Position numbers and translations under genes: made by a program
The notes under the pieces: model-generated
Seen by the model: the letters and a program-made list of their open reading frames with translations, nothing else
What the model was told of the DNA's origin: nothing
Database searches by the model: none
Origin: Thiosocius sp965601425
GTDB taxonomy: Bacteria; Pseudomonadota; Gammaproteobacteria; Chromatiales; Chromatiaceae
DNA: 17,243 bases
Assembly: GCA_965601425.1 (NCBI GenBank)
Contig: CBFCWF010000070.1
Span: 1-17,243, forward strand
Reading direction: 5' to 3'
Shown here: piece after piece, positions 17,124 through 17,243 of the stretch
Numbering within the stretch: the first letter of the stretch is position 1
Layout: every line of letters starts with the position of its first letter

Positions 17124-17243
17124 TTACTTGCCGCCGCCGCACTTGCCGGCGCCGCATTTGCCTTCACCGGCCTTCATCTCGCCGCCGCACTTGCCGGCGC
17201 CGCACTTGCCTTCACCGGCCTTCATTTCGCCGCCGCACTTGCC
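17124..17243 (-). CDS. hvfA: HvfA-like Cys-rich RiPP precursor, C-terminal part only
   Basis: Only the last 39 residues are in the window; the N-terminus, expected to hold a signal peptide, lies beyond the right edge. The reading frame ends at TAA (17126-17124). The visible tail is a repeat of the 16-residue unit GEMKAGEGKCGAGKCG, ending in GGGK. It has five Cys, two in EGKCG and three in (A)GKCG context, with the first cut by the edge. EGKCG is the motif modified by HvfB/HvfC in the Haemophilus influenzae Hvf system, giving copper-binding groups. The gene is first in the operon upstream of hvfB, hvfC and hvfX, which is the standard gene order. Composition is limited to G, K, C, A, E and M, which matches HvfA-type precursors. 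The function as an exported copper-chelating peptide is inference from family. Confidence 0.85.
   Translation of the reverse strand, partial: GKCGGEMKAGEGKCGAGKCGGEMKAGEGKCGAGKCGGGK
17141..17243. repeat. 48-bp tandem repeat inside the hvfA-like coding region
   Basis: Two complete 48-bp units (17141-17188, 17189-17236) and 7 bp of a third are visible. The two units differ at two positions, both synonymous (AAA/AAG for Lys, GAG/GAA for Glu). The array continues past the right edge, and a 15-bp degenerate partial copy (17126-17140) leads into it. Confidence 0.9.

Noticed and set aside
17126..17243. Tandem repeats as a possible CRISPR array
   Set aside because: The units are contiguous with no spacers, and they encode an in-frame Cys-rich peptide next to its modifying enzymes.

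Overview
This is a gene-dense, high-GC bacterial window. The gene content (MNIO/DUF692 RiPP cluster with DoxX, Kbp-type BON-LysM protein, cytochrome b561-YceI pair, MetA-family enzyme beside a conserved P-loop ATPase) fits a gammaproteobacterium, perhaps of the Chromatiales/sulfur-oxidiser type. That placement is inference: no rRNA, tRNA or other marker is present. No insertion sequence, integrase, CRISPR array or RNA gene was seen.

Left part (1-4943): a partial double alpha/beta-hydrolase protein runs off the left edge on the minus strand. Upstream of it, on the same strand, is a fusion of two cyclic-nucleotide-binding-like domains with a PlsC-type acyltransferase. A CE7-like esterase is divergent from the fusion gene.

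Middle (4937-12444): glycogen phosphorylase converges on the esterase with overlapping stop codons. Then come an unrecognised exported protein and, divergent from it, a patatin-like phospholipase. A Kbp-like BON-LysM protein and an NlpC/P60 lipoprotein converge on a hairpin. A cytochrome b561-yceI operon follows, and the C-terminal remnant of an MFS transporter lies directly upstream of the cytochrome gene.

Right part (12751-17243): a P-loop ATPase and a MetA-family homoserine acyltransferase form a tight plus-strand operon. Converging on it from the right edge is the most interesting system, a minus-strand hvfA-hvfB-hvfC-hvfX operon. It holds the repeat-rich Cys precursor tail (partial), the DUF692 multinuclear iron oxidase, the DUF2063 partner and a DoxX membrane protein. 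By analogy with known Hvf/bufferin systems it should make a copper-binding modified peptide. Its precursor has a 48-bp tandem repeat alternating EGKCG and AGKCG motifs, and a strong hairpin separates precursor from enzymes.

Recurring traits: three genes (starts at 3990, 8723, 11193) lack a Shine-Dalgarno sequence and carry a -10-like hexamer about 7 nt before the start codon, which suggests leaderless transcripts. The lipid-acting enzymes (acyltransferase, patatin, tandem hydrolase) are close together, but only by proximity can they be linked.
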